Of a stretch of 64,000 bases of DNA, positions 9,988 through 20,364 are shown in pieces (position 1 is the stretch's first letter; each line of letters opens with the position of its first letter). The notes below the pieces were generated by a model. It saw only the letters and a list, made by a program, of their open reading frames with translations. It made no database searches and was not told the DNA's origin. Source of the stretch: Chalara sp. BL73 (taxonomy: Eukaryota; Ascomycota; Leotiomycetes; Helotiales); assembly GCA_918026815.1 (NCBI GenBank), contig CAKJVC010000068.1, positions 682,001-746,000 on the forward strand, in the 5' to 3' direction. Made by a program: the position numbers and the translations under genes.

Positions 9988-11017
9988 ATGTCGGGCGTAA
10001 AGACACGAAGACAGGCTGCAGCACAGACAACACCATCAACCCCCTCACCAGCTCCTCGATCAGAACAAGCCATCATGAACGGTAATGGCACAGCTCATGG
10101 AGCTGCGAAGCAAGCTCAAGCAAAGGAGAACATCTTCCTCTTTTGGCCCAACGTCATAGGCTCGTTATAATCTTCAGCAATCCAAACTTCTCAAGCTAAT
10201 GGGTGGCAGGCTACTTCAGAATTGTCCTCGCGTTCGCTTCTCTATACTACATGCCGCTTCACCCACGAACTTGCTCCATTTTGTACAGCGTGTCTTGTCT
10301 TCTCGATGCTCTAGATGGATATGCAGCCCGCTACTTTGAGCAATCGACCAGGTTTGGTGCCGTGTTGGACATGGTGACGGATCGATGTACAACTTCGTGC
10401 TTGCTCGTTTTTCTTGCATCAGCATGGCCCCGCTGGTCACTTGTCTTCCAAGGTCTGATTTCTTTGGATCTTGCTAGCCACTACATCCACATGTATGCGA
10501 CTCTTATCATGGGGGGCTCGGATCAGAGCCACAAAAAGGTTGATGCATCTCGGAGCTATATTCTCAACTTGTACTACACAAACAAGGTACGAAGACTCTC
10601 CAAATGCCTTGGTCACGCTAACAAGTATAGACGGTACTCTTCCTATGCTGCATGTTCAACGAAGTGTTCTTCATCGCCTTATACCTGCTCTCATTCTCCT
10701 CGCCCCTGCTCTCTCCATCATTGCTTCAAGTCGCTGCCGCAGGTGATGCTGCAAGCACATTACAACCAGGAAGCCCAGCAGCTAGTCCAGTATCTGTCCT
10801 TTTTAACCCACATAGCGCTGGCGCACTGGAGTTGGCAAGAGCAAATAAGATGGATTCTTTCGGACCGTGGGTAATTGCTGGCATCAGCTTGCCAGTCATG
10901 CTTCTCAAGCAAGTCATCAATGTCGTACAATTAGTTAAGGCTAGTCGATGGCTAGCGGAAGGTGATGTAGAAATAAGGAAAGCGGCCGGCCTTCCTCGGA
11001 AGGCTAAAGTAACATGA
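9988..11017 (+). CDS. PIS1: CDP-diacylglycerol--inositol 3-phosphatidyltransferase (phosphatidylinositol synthase)
   Basis: Three exons (9988-10159, 10210-10586, 10631-11017) give 311 residues. The enzyme makes phosphatidylinositol from CDP-diacylglycerol and inositol in ER membranes. The CDP-alcohol phosphatidyltransferase signature D-x2-D-G-x2-A-R-x8-G-x3-D-x3-D is complete in DALDGYAARYFEQSTRFGAV plus LDMVTDR. Membrane helices flank it (RIVLAFASLYYMPL, SCLLVFLASAW, VFFIALYLLSF). The N-terminal 50 residues are polar and probably cytosolic. Exon 1 must end in phase 1 at 10159, which forces a non-canonical GC donor (GCTCGT) for intron 1; the acceptor side is normal, with a CTAAT branch site. 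Intron 2 has GTACGA and a GCTAAC branch. The C-terminal loop between the last helices (about 35 residues, Ala/Ser/Pro-rich) looks longer than in yeast Pis1. Confidence 0.92.
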
Positions 11018-12631
11018 TTAAGCATAGGAACAATTACAGGGTATATACTGATAGGATCTCTGACAAACGCAAGGGGTAGAACTGTTAGGTCACTGATTTG
11101 TGTATGACGTTCTAGGGATGGGGTGTGTCGTCGCACTCATTGTACTTTTATGACTTTTTAAGCGTGGATGACCGTCTGCTTCGCTTTTATACATCTTTTA
11201 CGGCCGTTTTGGTTGAACATGGTTTTAGACGGCCGGCGCAAATGGGATATCAGGTTTCGCAATGCGATGATCGTTTGGATGACCTAAGTCACGTTGATAC
11301 ATAATAATAGTAATTTTATGAAGCTTCCTAGAAAATGATTAAGGTGACTCGCCTGATCGATTATACTATATCACCATGTAATAGCTATCATAGCTGAGAA
11401 TCTGAATATTTGCTAATCGCTAATGAAGCCACATGAATGTTCACCCCGTCATCACATGAGCTTGCGGCTCTTCAGAAACCACAAGGATTTCAGCCCAGTA
11501 TAAACCCTAGATTGATGGTTTCAGCCTCATCAGCCGTATGATGAACCAGAACAGGCCATGGAATATGGGTCTTCCATATTGGAGTCTAGACTTTGAACTA
11601 AGAATGGAGACGTCTTGGGGCGGGGGTAATATAGGAGTATATAAAGATAGAAGAAGAATGGAGACAGAGACAGAAAAGGGATAGGCGAGTCGATAGTGTT
11701 GTAGCTAGAGGAAGATAGGCGTAGAGTACCACGAGGAAAGATAAGGTTCTCACCAACACTACCAACCCCAAAAAAAAGATGGAGAGGAAAAGCCCCCCAA
11801 AAAAGAAAAGAAAAGAAAACTATGTTCAAAGAGCAAAACATCAAATTGCACACCGTCCTCACTCCACCACACTTGAAGCTAGCTCAAACTAAACAGCCAG
11901 CTTCCAATGGGAATGCTTCCAAATGGACAGCCATAAACCCCTGTCACAGCTCACACTACTGTAGTTACTGTACAGTAGTCTCCCTCCAAATCAAGTAAGT
12001 AAACAAGTGAAGTCCATTCATTATCTCTAACTTCTAGCCTGGGTTATCGTATCATCGTCTATACCGATACCGTAATTTTATTTTTATATGTCACCATTCA
12101 TCGTTCTCCCTCCTCGTGATGGTCAGAATCTTTTTTTCTCAACAACTCAGCATGCTTCTATAACGTAACCCGAACCTAGGTACCCTGCCTCCGCCTACTG
12201 TACAATACAGTACCTGTGTGTAATCAAATCCCCCGCATTGCCTTCCCCCTCCCTTCCAAGCCTCTCCTCAAGCCCTCCTTCTCCCCCCCCTGGACTCGGA
12301 AATCCAAAGACGAAAAAATGTTGACATGTGGTTTCAGCTTTTTCACACCACCTCCCCCTAACCAGGCCCCCTCCCAACCGCCAGACGCCCAAACGCCATC
12401 CCGCATAAGCATCCAATCACCGGCACTGCGTCATCGCTACGACTCCTACCGTGACGGCCCAAGCTTCCCCCAGATCCCGACAAGTGCGGACGAGCACACC
12501 GTTCTTTGATCACAAGTCAGGAACAGACCTGGTGTATGGCATACGCATTATAAACAGAAATCCGCGTCCGGAAGTTCGAGAGAGGAACCAGGCATAGCCA
12601 TTATTTCCTTCAACAGGGACAATCGCACATC
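11018..12631. other. intergenic region, about 1.6 kb
   Basis: This holds the 3' region of PIS1 and the upstream region of the RRFAPE-repeat gene. Poly-A runs lie near 11767-11818 and C-rich/T-rich tracts at 12240-12300. ORFs at 11530-11862 (-) and 12216-12509 (+) have compositions driven by these tracts and are not called. Confidence 0.4.
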
Positions 12632-14678
12632 ATGGAGGAGGGAACGACATCTGCCCCACCTGCGAGACGCTTCCAGGCCGTCCCATTTGAGGAGACAACC
12701 AAAAAAGTTCGACGGTTTGCTCCGGAGCCGGTAGAAACGACGACTCGCAGTAGCAAGAAACAAGACAATGGCACAGGTGCCGCCAGCACAGAGACGGCCA
12801 ATGATGCTTCTACAGAGAAGAGGGATTTTGCGCCCAAAAGACGCTTCGCTCCCACACCCATCGAAACCAGCTACAAGAGTAGCAAGAGGCCAGCGGGATC
12901 ACCTCTCCCTACACCCGAACCTACTCCCACAGCAACACCCGAACCCTCTCTGCCAGAGGAGGCTCCAAAACCTAGGAGACGGTTTGCACCCGAATTGATC
13001 GAAACCACGAAGCGGTCCAAGAAAGCAGGACAGGCGGGTCCTGCTACTTTACCCACTGATAAAGTATATTACATCACATCTTTTATTTAAATCTGCATAG
13101 AAATGCTAACTTTTTTGATCATAGACGGATCTAACTCCGGGCGTGCCAAATATCTACACTGCACGACCCAAAAGAAAGCCCGCTGCTGTGCTGCCGGAAG
13201 GTGTGCCTAAGTCGAATGTCCTACACACTTACATAAATATACAAGCGCCACGAAGACAAGGGTCCATGCGCCCTCATCTCAATACAAGAAGTAGCACACG
13301 TTCCAATTCATTCCAGCCCGAGCTCGAAGCGATTGCGTCGGCCAGCTCACAGGAGCAGTCGGATGAAGACGACGACGATAATGGTGGAGAGTCACCGCCA
13401 TCACTAACTAACTCAATTGAATCCCAAGAGGAGTCTCTAAATCGGCTGCAACTCGCACGTACACGAGAAAGCTGTGATGATCGGTTTTCTGGATATCTGC
13501 TAGAGTTGGCCGCAAAAGCTGCAGAGAAACAATTAAGGGAACAAGCTTTGGCTGCATTTCCAAATGAGTCCCTGCATCAGCTTGTAGAACACTTTTACGA
13601 TAGAGAGGTAGAGGGCCATTCTGATAACGAATCTGTCGAAGGAACGGGAATGTTGCTTGACGACCCAGTACGGCCGGATACGCTTCGGCGGCAATCCACA
13701 GAGGTCGGCTGGGCTTTCAAGGAGATGCAGGCACACCAAGAGAAACTCAACCGCCAGCGCGAGGAGGAAACTAATAAGAAGCTGGCTGCTGAAGCAACAG
13801 CCCCAAGTTTTAATGATCCATTTTGGACGAATGGCAAGACTGACAAGTCCTCCCCATTCGGTCACATCGCGGCCCCTAAAGACCCCAAGAAAGAAGCTGA
13901 GCTTCGAAGCATGCGCAATGCAGCATCACCTCCAATGCTAGGCTCTGATTTGAAATTCCGCATGTGTCCCTCTCCAAAGGCTACCAAATTCGAATCAGAT
14001 CAAAAGGTTGATGTGCAACTCAACCGATCTGAGACTGGGGGTGGTCTTTGGGGTGGATATTGTGTTGCCGAGGAGGACGGAGAGTATTTGAGTCCCGCAA
14101 TCAAGGGTGCACAATTAATCCACACTCCCAACGTGGAGAGAGAGGATCCGTTTTCTCTCGCCTTCTCATCTGAGCTACCCAACGGTGCCAAGTCACCAAC
14201 TGGAGCAAAATCTCCCACGGGAACAAAATCACCGAGGAGCAGGGACTCCGGCGTCAGGATGCTTAAAGGACTTGACGAAAGGCTGAGAGCTGAAATTGAG
14301 AAGAGCAAAGCTCAAGAGGCATTGCTCAAAGAGTTTGATGATACATTTGTGACACAAGTATATAATTATCTGTCACTCGGCTACCCTGCGCTTGCAAGAG
14401 GGTTCGACGAGGAGCTGGCCAAGATCAGCCAGATCTCGGAAGAAGAACTACGGAGCGATGATGCAAAGAAGAATGCGAAAGGATACATCAGGATTAAAGA
14501 CCCTGTGAATCCCGGAGACGGACAGCCGACGGAAAGTGGAGATAAGCATGAAGGGCATTGTGCTCGGTGGAAGGCATTGAGGCTCTACATCTTCGAGTGG
14601 GCGAGACAGCATCCTAGCTTGTCAAAGGAAGCACCTGCCTGGGGTGTCACGGAGAGACGAGGCAGTTGGGCGATTTAG
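12632..14678 (+). CDS. conserved fungal protein with repeated RRFAPE motif, function unknown
   Basis: Two exons (12632-13063 and 13125-14678; intron with GTATAT donor, GCTAAC branch and TAG acceptor) give 661 residues. The first 145 residues hold four copies of a basic-hydrophobic motif: RRFQAVPFEETTKK, RRFAPEPVETTTRSSKK, RRFAPTPIETSYKSSKR and RRFAPELIETTKRSKK, separated by Pro/Thr/Ser linkers. The middle is disordered and acidic; the reading GAKSPTGAKSPTGTKSP is a small tandem repeat. The C-terminal 150 residues are more ordered, with FDDTFVTQVYNYLSLGYPAL and a helical tail ending YIFEWARQHPSLSKEAPAWG. I believe this end is conserved among moulds but know no function. There is no signal peptide or membrane segment. 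The repeated motif could be a docking site for a common partner; that is inference. Confidence 0.85.
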
Positions 14679-15752
14679 ATAATCACGTGATATCTTACGC
14701 CATCAGCATTTGCAGGAGGGAAAGGAAACAGGAAGCATGGCGTTGGGGTTCGGTTATATTGGGCATTTACAGCGCCTACACCGATGGTTTGTTTGGAAGG
14801 TTATCCTCCCAGCGGCTGTCGTGTCGTGGATTCTTGTATATTTTATTCGCAGGATGCGAAAAATCGGCCACAAAAAATCGGCCACAGGCAGATCAATGGC
14901 TTGTGCATATGACGGGGAAAAAAATATGGGGGTTTTGGGGAGCATGCCGATAACGAGATTTATGACTGCATTGCTAGAACGGACCCGGTATATAGCCAGT
15001 GGTGCCAAGGTACATGATCCCTAGATAGAAAAAAGGCGACCAGATACCGATTAATAGAAAACATATTTTGGATGCGTCATTTCCTCGGAATCCTCGTTAC
15101 TATCGTCGTCCAGAGTATACCCGATCGTCGTTTCTCCCTCCCCTCCCCATACCAGCCGCATCCTGTCCAGCTCCAAATCTCAGGCACACTCTAACGGCCA
15201 CCCAGCAGCATCCATCATTTCCATCCGTTTTCCTTTCCGCAAGAGTGAGGCGTTCCGACACTTTGTCCGACTTTACGAAATGCTTACCTCTCTCCACATA
15301 GATCTATCTAATAGGCCAGCTGGTGAGGAAAAAAAACTGGCCAACCAGTCAACCAACCAACAGACAAGCAAGTAAATGAACGAACGAACGAACGAAATCA
15401 CCAAGATGCGAGAGGAAAAAGAGGGAGAAGACGGAAAATTCTTGAAAAGATGATAGAACATTGTTATGTCTATTTATCAAAAACGCTACAAAAAGACCCC
15501 CAAAACGCCATGCTCCCAATGCTAAAAACGCCGAAACCACTTTTGTTGTTGGGAAAGACAATCCCATTTTTGTTTTTTTGTTGTTCCTCCAAACCCAAAT
15601 TCCGCTAGATCGATGGATCGATAGATCAAAAGAAACCGCACCCTTTCGTATGAAAGATATGTCCAAACGCCACCACCCTTTTTTTATATATATGAACAAA
15701 AACCCAAACAGTATCCCGATATACTACAGACGTCTCGAAGCTGAGACTTCGC
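14679..15752. other. convergent intergenic region
   Basis: About 1.1 kb between convergent genes. It contains the palindromic octamer TCACGTGA at 14683-14690 and a short GAAC microsatellite. ORFs in it are short and AT-biased; none is called. Confidence 0.4.
15378..15396. repeat. GAAC tetranucleotide microsatellite
   Basis: Four and three-quarter copies of GAAC occur in the 3' flank of the repetitive secreted precursor gene. Confidence 0.8.
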
Positions 15753-17438
15753 TTACTGGCCTCTGATGGTGTCCCAGATACCTTGGACGCTTGAGACGAC
15801 GTTGCTAATAGCGCCGCCGACGTTGCCTGCGGTTTCAAGCCTGGAGGGTGCGTTGGGGTCCCTGTTGCTCTGTGGCTTCTTCTTCTTGCCGAAAAGTGGC
15901 TCTGGGGATGCTTCGCGGGCTTCGATCTCAGCCTCCTCGATATCACGGCGAGCTGGAGCAGGCTTGAAAGTATCAATAACGCCATTGACAGCGCTAAGAC
16001 CACCACCAATAGCGTTCCCAGCATTACCGAAGGTCTCAAGCCTGGAAGGTGCGTTGGGGTCCCTGTTCTTTGGCTTGTTGTTTGGCTTGCCCTCTGGCTT
16101 CTTCTTCTTGCTGAAAAGTGGCTCTGGGGATGCTTCACGGGCTTCGATCTCAGCCTCCTCAATATCACGGCGAGCTGGAGCAGGCTTGAAAGTATCAATA
16201 ACACCATTGACAGCGCTGAGACCACCGCCAATAGCGTTCCCAGCATTACCGAAAGTCTCAAGCCTGGAAGGTGCGTTGGGGTCCCTGTTCTTTGGCTTGT
16301 TGTCTTGCTTCTTCTTCTTGCCGAAAAGTGGCTCTGGGGATGCTTCACGGGCTTCGATCTCAGCCTCCTCGATATCACGGCGAGCTGGAGCAGGCTTGAA
16401 AGTATCAATAACACCATTGACAGCGCTGAGACCACCACCAATAGCGTTCCCAGCATTACCGAAGGTCTCAAGCCTGGAAGGTGCGTTGGGATCCCTGTTG
16501 TTCTGTGGCTTCTTCTTCTTGCCGAAAAGTGGCTCTGGGGATGCCTCACGGGCAGAGATATCCTCTACGTCACGGGTGTTGAGATCGGCATCAAGATCAC
16601 GAGCAGTAAGGCCGTTGACAAATGCATCGTCGGCATCACGGGTCTCGAGGGAGTTGATGAAGTCTTCGACCTTTTTATCTGCTTCACGACGTCCGAGGGA
16701 GTTGACGAATGCATCGTCGGCATCACGGGTCTCGAGAGAGTTGATGAAGTCTTCGACCTTTTTATCTGCTTCACGGCGTCCGAGGGAGTTGACAAAGTCA
16801 GAATCAACATCGCGGGTCTCGAGGGAGTTGATGAAGTCCTCAACCTTCTTATCAGCTCCACGGCGTCCAAGAGAGTTGACGAAGTCTTCATCTGCGTCGC
16901 GAGCCTCAATAGCCAGGAAGGCATCGTCGAGATCTCGCGAGGTAAGAGTGGACCACAAACCCCGGACTCCATCGACGATTCCTGTTCCGATGTTGAGAAT
17001 GTTGCTGAAGCCTTCAAGTTTGGCGGTATTCCTGCCACCTCTGGGGTCACGGGTCTCTAGACCTTTCAAGAGCTGGTCAACATCCTTGTCGGCTTCACGG
17101 GTCTCTAGACCTTTCAAGAGCTGGTCAACGTCCTTGTCGGCTTCACGAGCCCAGATCCCTTCACCACGGGCCGCGAGTTCAACGTCACGGGCCTCAATCG
17201 CCAAGAAAGCTTCGTCGAGATCGCGTGAGGTAATACTCTGCCACAAACTGCGGACTCCATCGACGATGCCTGTTCCTGCGCTGACTATGCCGCTGAGGCT
17301 TTCTAGCTTTGCTGTATTCCGGCCATTCCTGGCCTCACGGGCCTCGATATCGATGGGAGCAGCGTTGACGATTGCCGCGTTTGCTGCAGTAGCTGAGAGG
17401 GCCACTACGGCTAATGCCGAGGCCCTTGAAAAACGCAT
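15753..17438 (-). CDS. repetitive secreted precursor, candidate Kex2-processed peptide protein
   Basis: The start at 17438 gives a clear signal peptide (MRFSRASALAVVALSATAAN); the longer in-frame start at 17597 would precede it with unrelated sequence. Predicted length is 561 residues with no intron. Three module types follow. First, two copies of NTAKLE...GTGIVDGV...TSRDL(D)xAFLAIEARD. Second, three and a half copies of a 29-residue unit with VNSLGRREADKKVEDFINSL ending in ETRD. Third, four copies of a 67-74-residue unit starting AREASPEPLFGKKKK, then NRDPNAPSRLETFGNAGNAI, then VIDTFKPAPARRDIEEAEIE. Dibasic or tetrabasic sites (RR, KK, KKKK) and repeated E-A-R/E-T-R-D junctions punctuate it, as in fungal Kex2-processed precursors. 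There are no cysteines in the repeats. No tailoring-enzyme gene (for example a UstY-like one) is adjacent. It is secreted; its function is unknown. Confidence 0.8.
   Translation of the reverse strand: MRFSRASALAVVALSATAANAAIVNAAPIDIEAREARNGRNTAKLESLSGIVSAGTGIVDGVRSLWQSITSRDLDEAFLAIEARDVELAARGEGIWAREADKDVDQLLKGLETREADKDVDQLLKGLETRDPRGGRNTAKLEGFSNILNIGTGIVDGVRGLWSTLTSRDLDDAFLAIEARDADEDFVNSLGRRGADKKVEDFINSLETRDVDSDFVNSLGRREADKKVEDFINSLETRDADDAFVNSLGRREADKKVEDFINSLETRDADDAFVNGLTARDLDADLNTRDVEDISAREASPEPLFGKKKKPQNNRDPNAPSRLETFGNAGNAIGGGLSAVNGVIDTFKPAPARRDIEEAEIEAREASPEPLFGKKKKQDNKPKNRDPNAPSRLETFGNAGNAIGGGLSAVNGVIDTFKPAPARRDIEEAEIEAREASPEPLFSKKKKPEGKPNNKPKNRDPNAPSRLETFGNAGNAIGGGLSAVNGVIDTFKPAPARRDIEEAEIEAREASPEPLFGKKKKPQSNRDPNAPSRLETAGNVGGAISNVVSSVQGIWDTIRGQ
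15898..16560 (-). repeat. tandem coding repeats, C-terminal modules (201-222 bp period)
   Basis: The motif encoding the start of each ASPEPLF module recurs at 15900, 16122, 16332 and 16533, giving periods of 222, 210 and 201 bp. Length differences come from the Lys/Asn/Pro linker after the tetra-lysine. The three full copies are nearly identical in DNA, including at third codon positions. Confidence 0.85.
16610..16895 (-). repeat. tandem coding repeats, 87-bp units
   Basis: An 87-bp (29-codon) unit recurs with equivalent positions at 16632, 16719 and 16806, plus a partial copy at the downstream end of the coding direction. Copies differ by a few substitutions. Confidence 0.85.
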
Positions 17439-18900
17439 AATGAAGAAGTTGTATGTATAAAGAAGAGAAGAAGGAAAGAGACAAAGGAAATGATAGATAG
17501 GAAAAAGATTTGATGATATTGTTGTGGAGATGGATGTGGATGTGGAATGAAGCTCTGTTGTGGAGGAGATATTCCACAACTTATGTACTGGAACCAACTA
17601 CTGCCAAGCTGCATTGTTTTGGGTTAGAACTAGCCGTAGGAGATGCAACTGAGGCTCTGTCTGGAAATTAAGCATAACCTCATCCTATTTGCGCAGTGAT
17701 CCTATGGGATCACACAGCTTCACCCCATACATTTGAGGCTCCGATGCAGGTGAGATCGCCAAGCTGTATAAATGAAAGAGTGTCTGCTCTTAGCCAGAGT
17801 GTAAGATTGGGCAATTTTCACGAGAGGGACGGAGGTTTTACACATGTTGACATGCATGTCGCTAAGGTTCATTGGCCAGCAGAGGGCAGGATTGGAAAAT
17901 AAGCTCTATGCTAAGACCACTCTCATTTGCGCAGTAGTCTGCCATTCGCCATCTTGCACACATGCGAATCCTTCATAAGAGATAGGGTAGCGGTGGTGGT
18001 GGTGTATTGCTGTTGTCCCAAATATATCTCGGTGTTGTTTGAGGCTGATGGGGTGAAGTGAAGGAACCGACCAGCCACGCCTTATGTAAGGTTACCTCCA
18101 CCGTTGGACCAATCATGACCTCACAGCATGAGGCTTAGAGACTTGGCAGATACATAAGCTTGCGCAGATCTGGAGAAAAGGATGGATTCCACTGGCTGTA
18201 GTTATTGTCGGCCACACGTGCCACAAGATCCAAAATATCTGCTGCGGAAGAGGAAGAGGCCTAAAATATCTCCGTCTTGGTGATGCGACATTGGCCACGC
18301 TCTTCCTCTGGCCCATATCTGGTCCAACCCCGCGTTTGTTTCAAGACCACCTCTAATTGGAACTGCTTGCTCCTTCATATTGATTTCACGCTAGGAAGAG
18401 GCACTGTGACAAAGCCTCTCGTAGTCAAATTCTCCTTGGTTGTAGACGGGACCACGAACTCATGATTGGTTTCATACTTATCGATATAGCGGAGCGCTAT
18501 TTTGTGATCTCGTGAGCACTCATGTACAAATTTGGAATATCTGGGCAGTTAGCTTGAAAGCGCCGCTTGCGGCTGTTGAGGTTGAGAGTAGCTTGAAAGA
18601 AATGGATCAACTGGGGGTCGTGAGTCTGGAGTCTGGAGTACCCATGCTGCAATCAAGCCTTGCACTCCCTTCTCTAAGGAGGTTTTGTAGTCGTCCTGAA
18701 GATGTAATACAAGTAGGTATGGTACATAATAATATAGATAGCCTGGCATTTATGGAAGCTAAAACAGTGCCGCTGACCGCTGGCTGGAGAGTATGGACTT
18801 AATTTGTAAGGGTGGAAACAAGTCAAATCAGGAGGAACAAAACATAGACGATGCAGAAAACCAGCGCCTAGTATCTTATTGTTATGCAATACAAGGAGAG
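17439..18900. other. promoter of the repetitive precursor and 3' flank of YOS9
   Basis: This 1.46-kb spacer holds the upstream region of the secreted precursor. A perfect 7-bp inverted repeat with a 4-nt loop lies at 17696-17713 (GTGATCC/GGATCAC). The 11-mer ATTTGCGCAGT occurs at 17687 and again about 248 bp downstream. No gene is supported. Confidence 0.4.
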
Positions 18901-20364
18901 CTAAAGCTCATCTTTGAAGATCTCCTCGCTCCCCTCCTCACTTTCTGCTTCCTTTTCGTCATCGTCCACGACACTTCCAAGGATCTCTCTCACTGCACCT
19001 GGCGCATCAACGACCTCGATCTTCCAACCCCTATCTTTTGCAAGCTTTTGAACCTCTGCTTTCAGCTCTTCCACGAGTTCTGGTTTCACATCCATTTTCT
19101 GTAGGTCTATATCGCTTACGACTTCAACCTTTCCTCCCTCTGCTTTGCTCTTTGCGCTTGCAATGATAGTAGTCTTCCGGCCTTGATCTTCTTGACCGAA
19201 ATTTTGAGGAACTGGCATCCTAGCGCCTTCTTTATTGGCCCATTTGCCAGCACCTACTATCACTCCTCCAATATTGATGGGCTTCTCGATTTTGTTGGCT
19301 GTGGCTTCAAGGTTCGATTCTAGGGTCTTGAGCGACTTGTGATAAGCAACCTCGTCCTCTGATACAACGATCCTGCAAACGATTTTATTCGCTTTCGTCT
19401 CCTTAGGTGGCAGAAAAGCCACATCGTTACAGAGCCTTGGTGTATAGACAACCATTAAGTACGAACATGTTGTCACTTCCTTGATATACCCAATTCGGTC
19501 ATTAACATGAGGATTGCAGTGATATTGCACCTCTATCCGCCTAGGTTTCCCGGTCAGATCGCATGTTGTGCCGCCCTCCATTTTTTGTACCAGATATCTC
19601 GTATCTCCTTTCACTTGTAATTCGGTCTTCGGAGGTTCACTTCGTTTTTGCCCTTTCTTGGCTTCGATCTGATTGCCCCGTTCATCTTCCTTATTCCTCT
19701 TTGTTGTCTTGACTTTGCCCAATACATATTGTTTCATGTCAGGATCTGGCTGTGGAGGGGATATTGCCTTGCCAGGTTGAGGAGTAATCTGATGGAATTG
19801 CACGATTTCGGAGTTGTAGCAGAATGAGTATGACCACCACCCGGATACGAAGTAAAGACAGTTGCCTTCCAAATCCTGGAGAAGCTCCCAACCACGATCA
19901 GTAGCTCGTGCCAGTTCCTTTTGTTCAGCGGCTCGTGCTTCAGCTTCCGAAGTTTCGTTCTTGACAGGCGTCTCAACGATCGGAATGGTGCACAAATAAT
20001 CCTCGCCCTTCGAGGTCATCATCTCATACTTTTGGTGGGCAGGGTCCCAGAAAGATCCATCTGAATTATCATTACCATGCGGAATTTGCGGATTGCGCGA
20101 ATCCACATTCTTTGTGATGGAGCTTTCACGAGGAGTCTGAGTCGTTGAGATGGCGCTGGCGATAATGTATCTTGCTTCGACATCTGATATGATATCTTCA
20201 GAGAAGACTACCTCATACTAGTGCCTGTTAGTTTGGCAGATTCCCATCTAAAACGCTGGGCTTACCTGAGGGAAAGCCAGCAGGTCATCGTGGACACTGA
20301 AGACATTTTGACTTGCTAAAGCTATGGAAGCTGTAGCGAGCAAGGCTCCAATCAGTCGGCGCAT
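18901..20364 (-). CDS. YOS9: Yos9/OS-9-like ER lectin for glycoprotein quality control
   Basis: Two exons (20266-20364 and 18901-20217; 48-nt intron) give 471 residues. Yos9 reads trimmed mannose glycans on misfolded proteins and hands them to the Hrd1 ubiquitin ligase for ER-associated degradation. The N-terminus is a signal peptide (MRRLIGALLATASIALASQN). The MRH domain spans about residues 153-295: GWWSYSFCYN (Trp160 and Trp161), then VQFHQ, RRIEVQYHCNP, DRIGYIKEVTTCSYLMVVYT and PRLCNDVAF. These include the residues that bind mannose in the family (the two Trp, Gln, Arg, Glu, Tyr) and the paired cysteines. The protein ends FKDEL, an ER retrieval signal. The tail before it is acidic. The exon 1 start at 20364 is needed for the signal peptide. 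Confidence 0.93.

Noticed and set aside
11530..11862. 110-codon minus-strand ORF with hydrophobic Phe-rich sequence
   Set aside because: Composition follows poly-A/G-rich tracts on the plus strand; no start context, splice partner or family.
12216..12509. Pro-rich 97-codon plus-strand ORF
   Set aside because: Arises from C-rich leader DNA upstream of the RRFAPE gene; not separate coding evidence.
15766..17460. A 564-codon plus-strand ORF and others antisense to the repetitive precursor
   Set aside because: It mirrors the tandem repeats of the minus-strand gene; the sense frame has a signal peptide and coherent modules, the antisense one does not.
17696..17713. 7-bp inverted repeat with 4-nt loop (GTGATCC/GGATCAC)
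   Set aside because: Short enough to be expected by chance in a window this size; no T-tract or gene end to suggest function.
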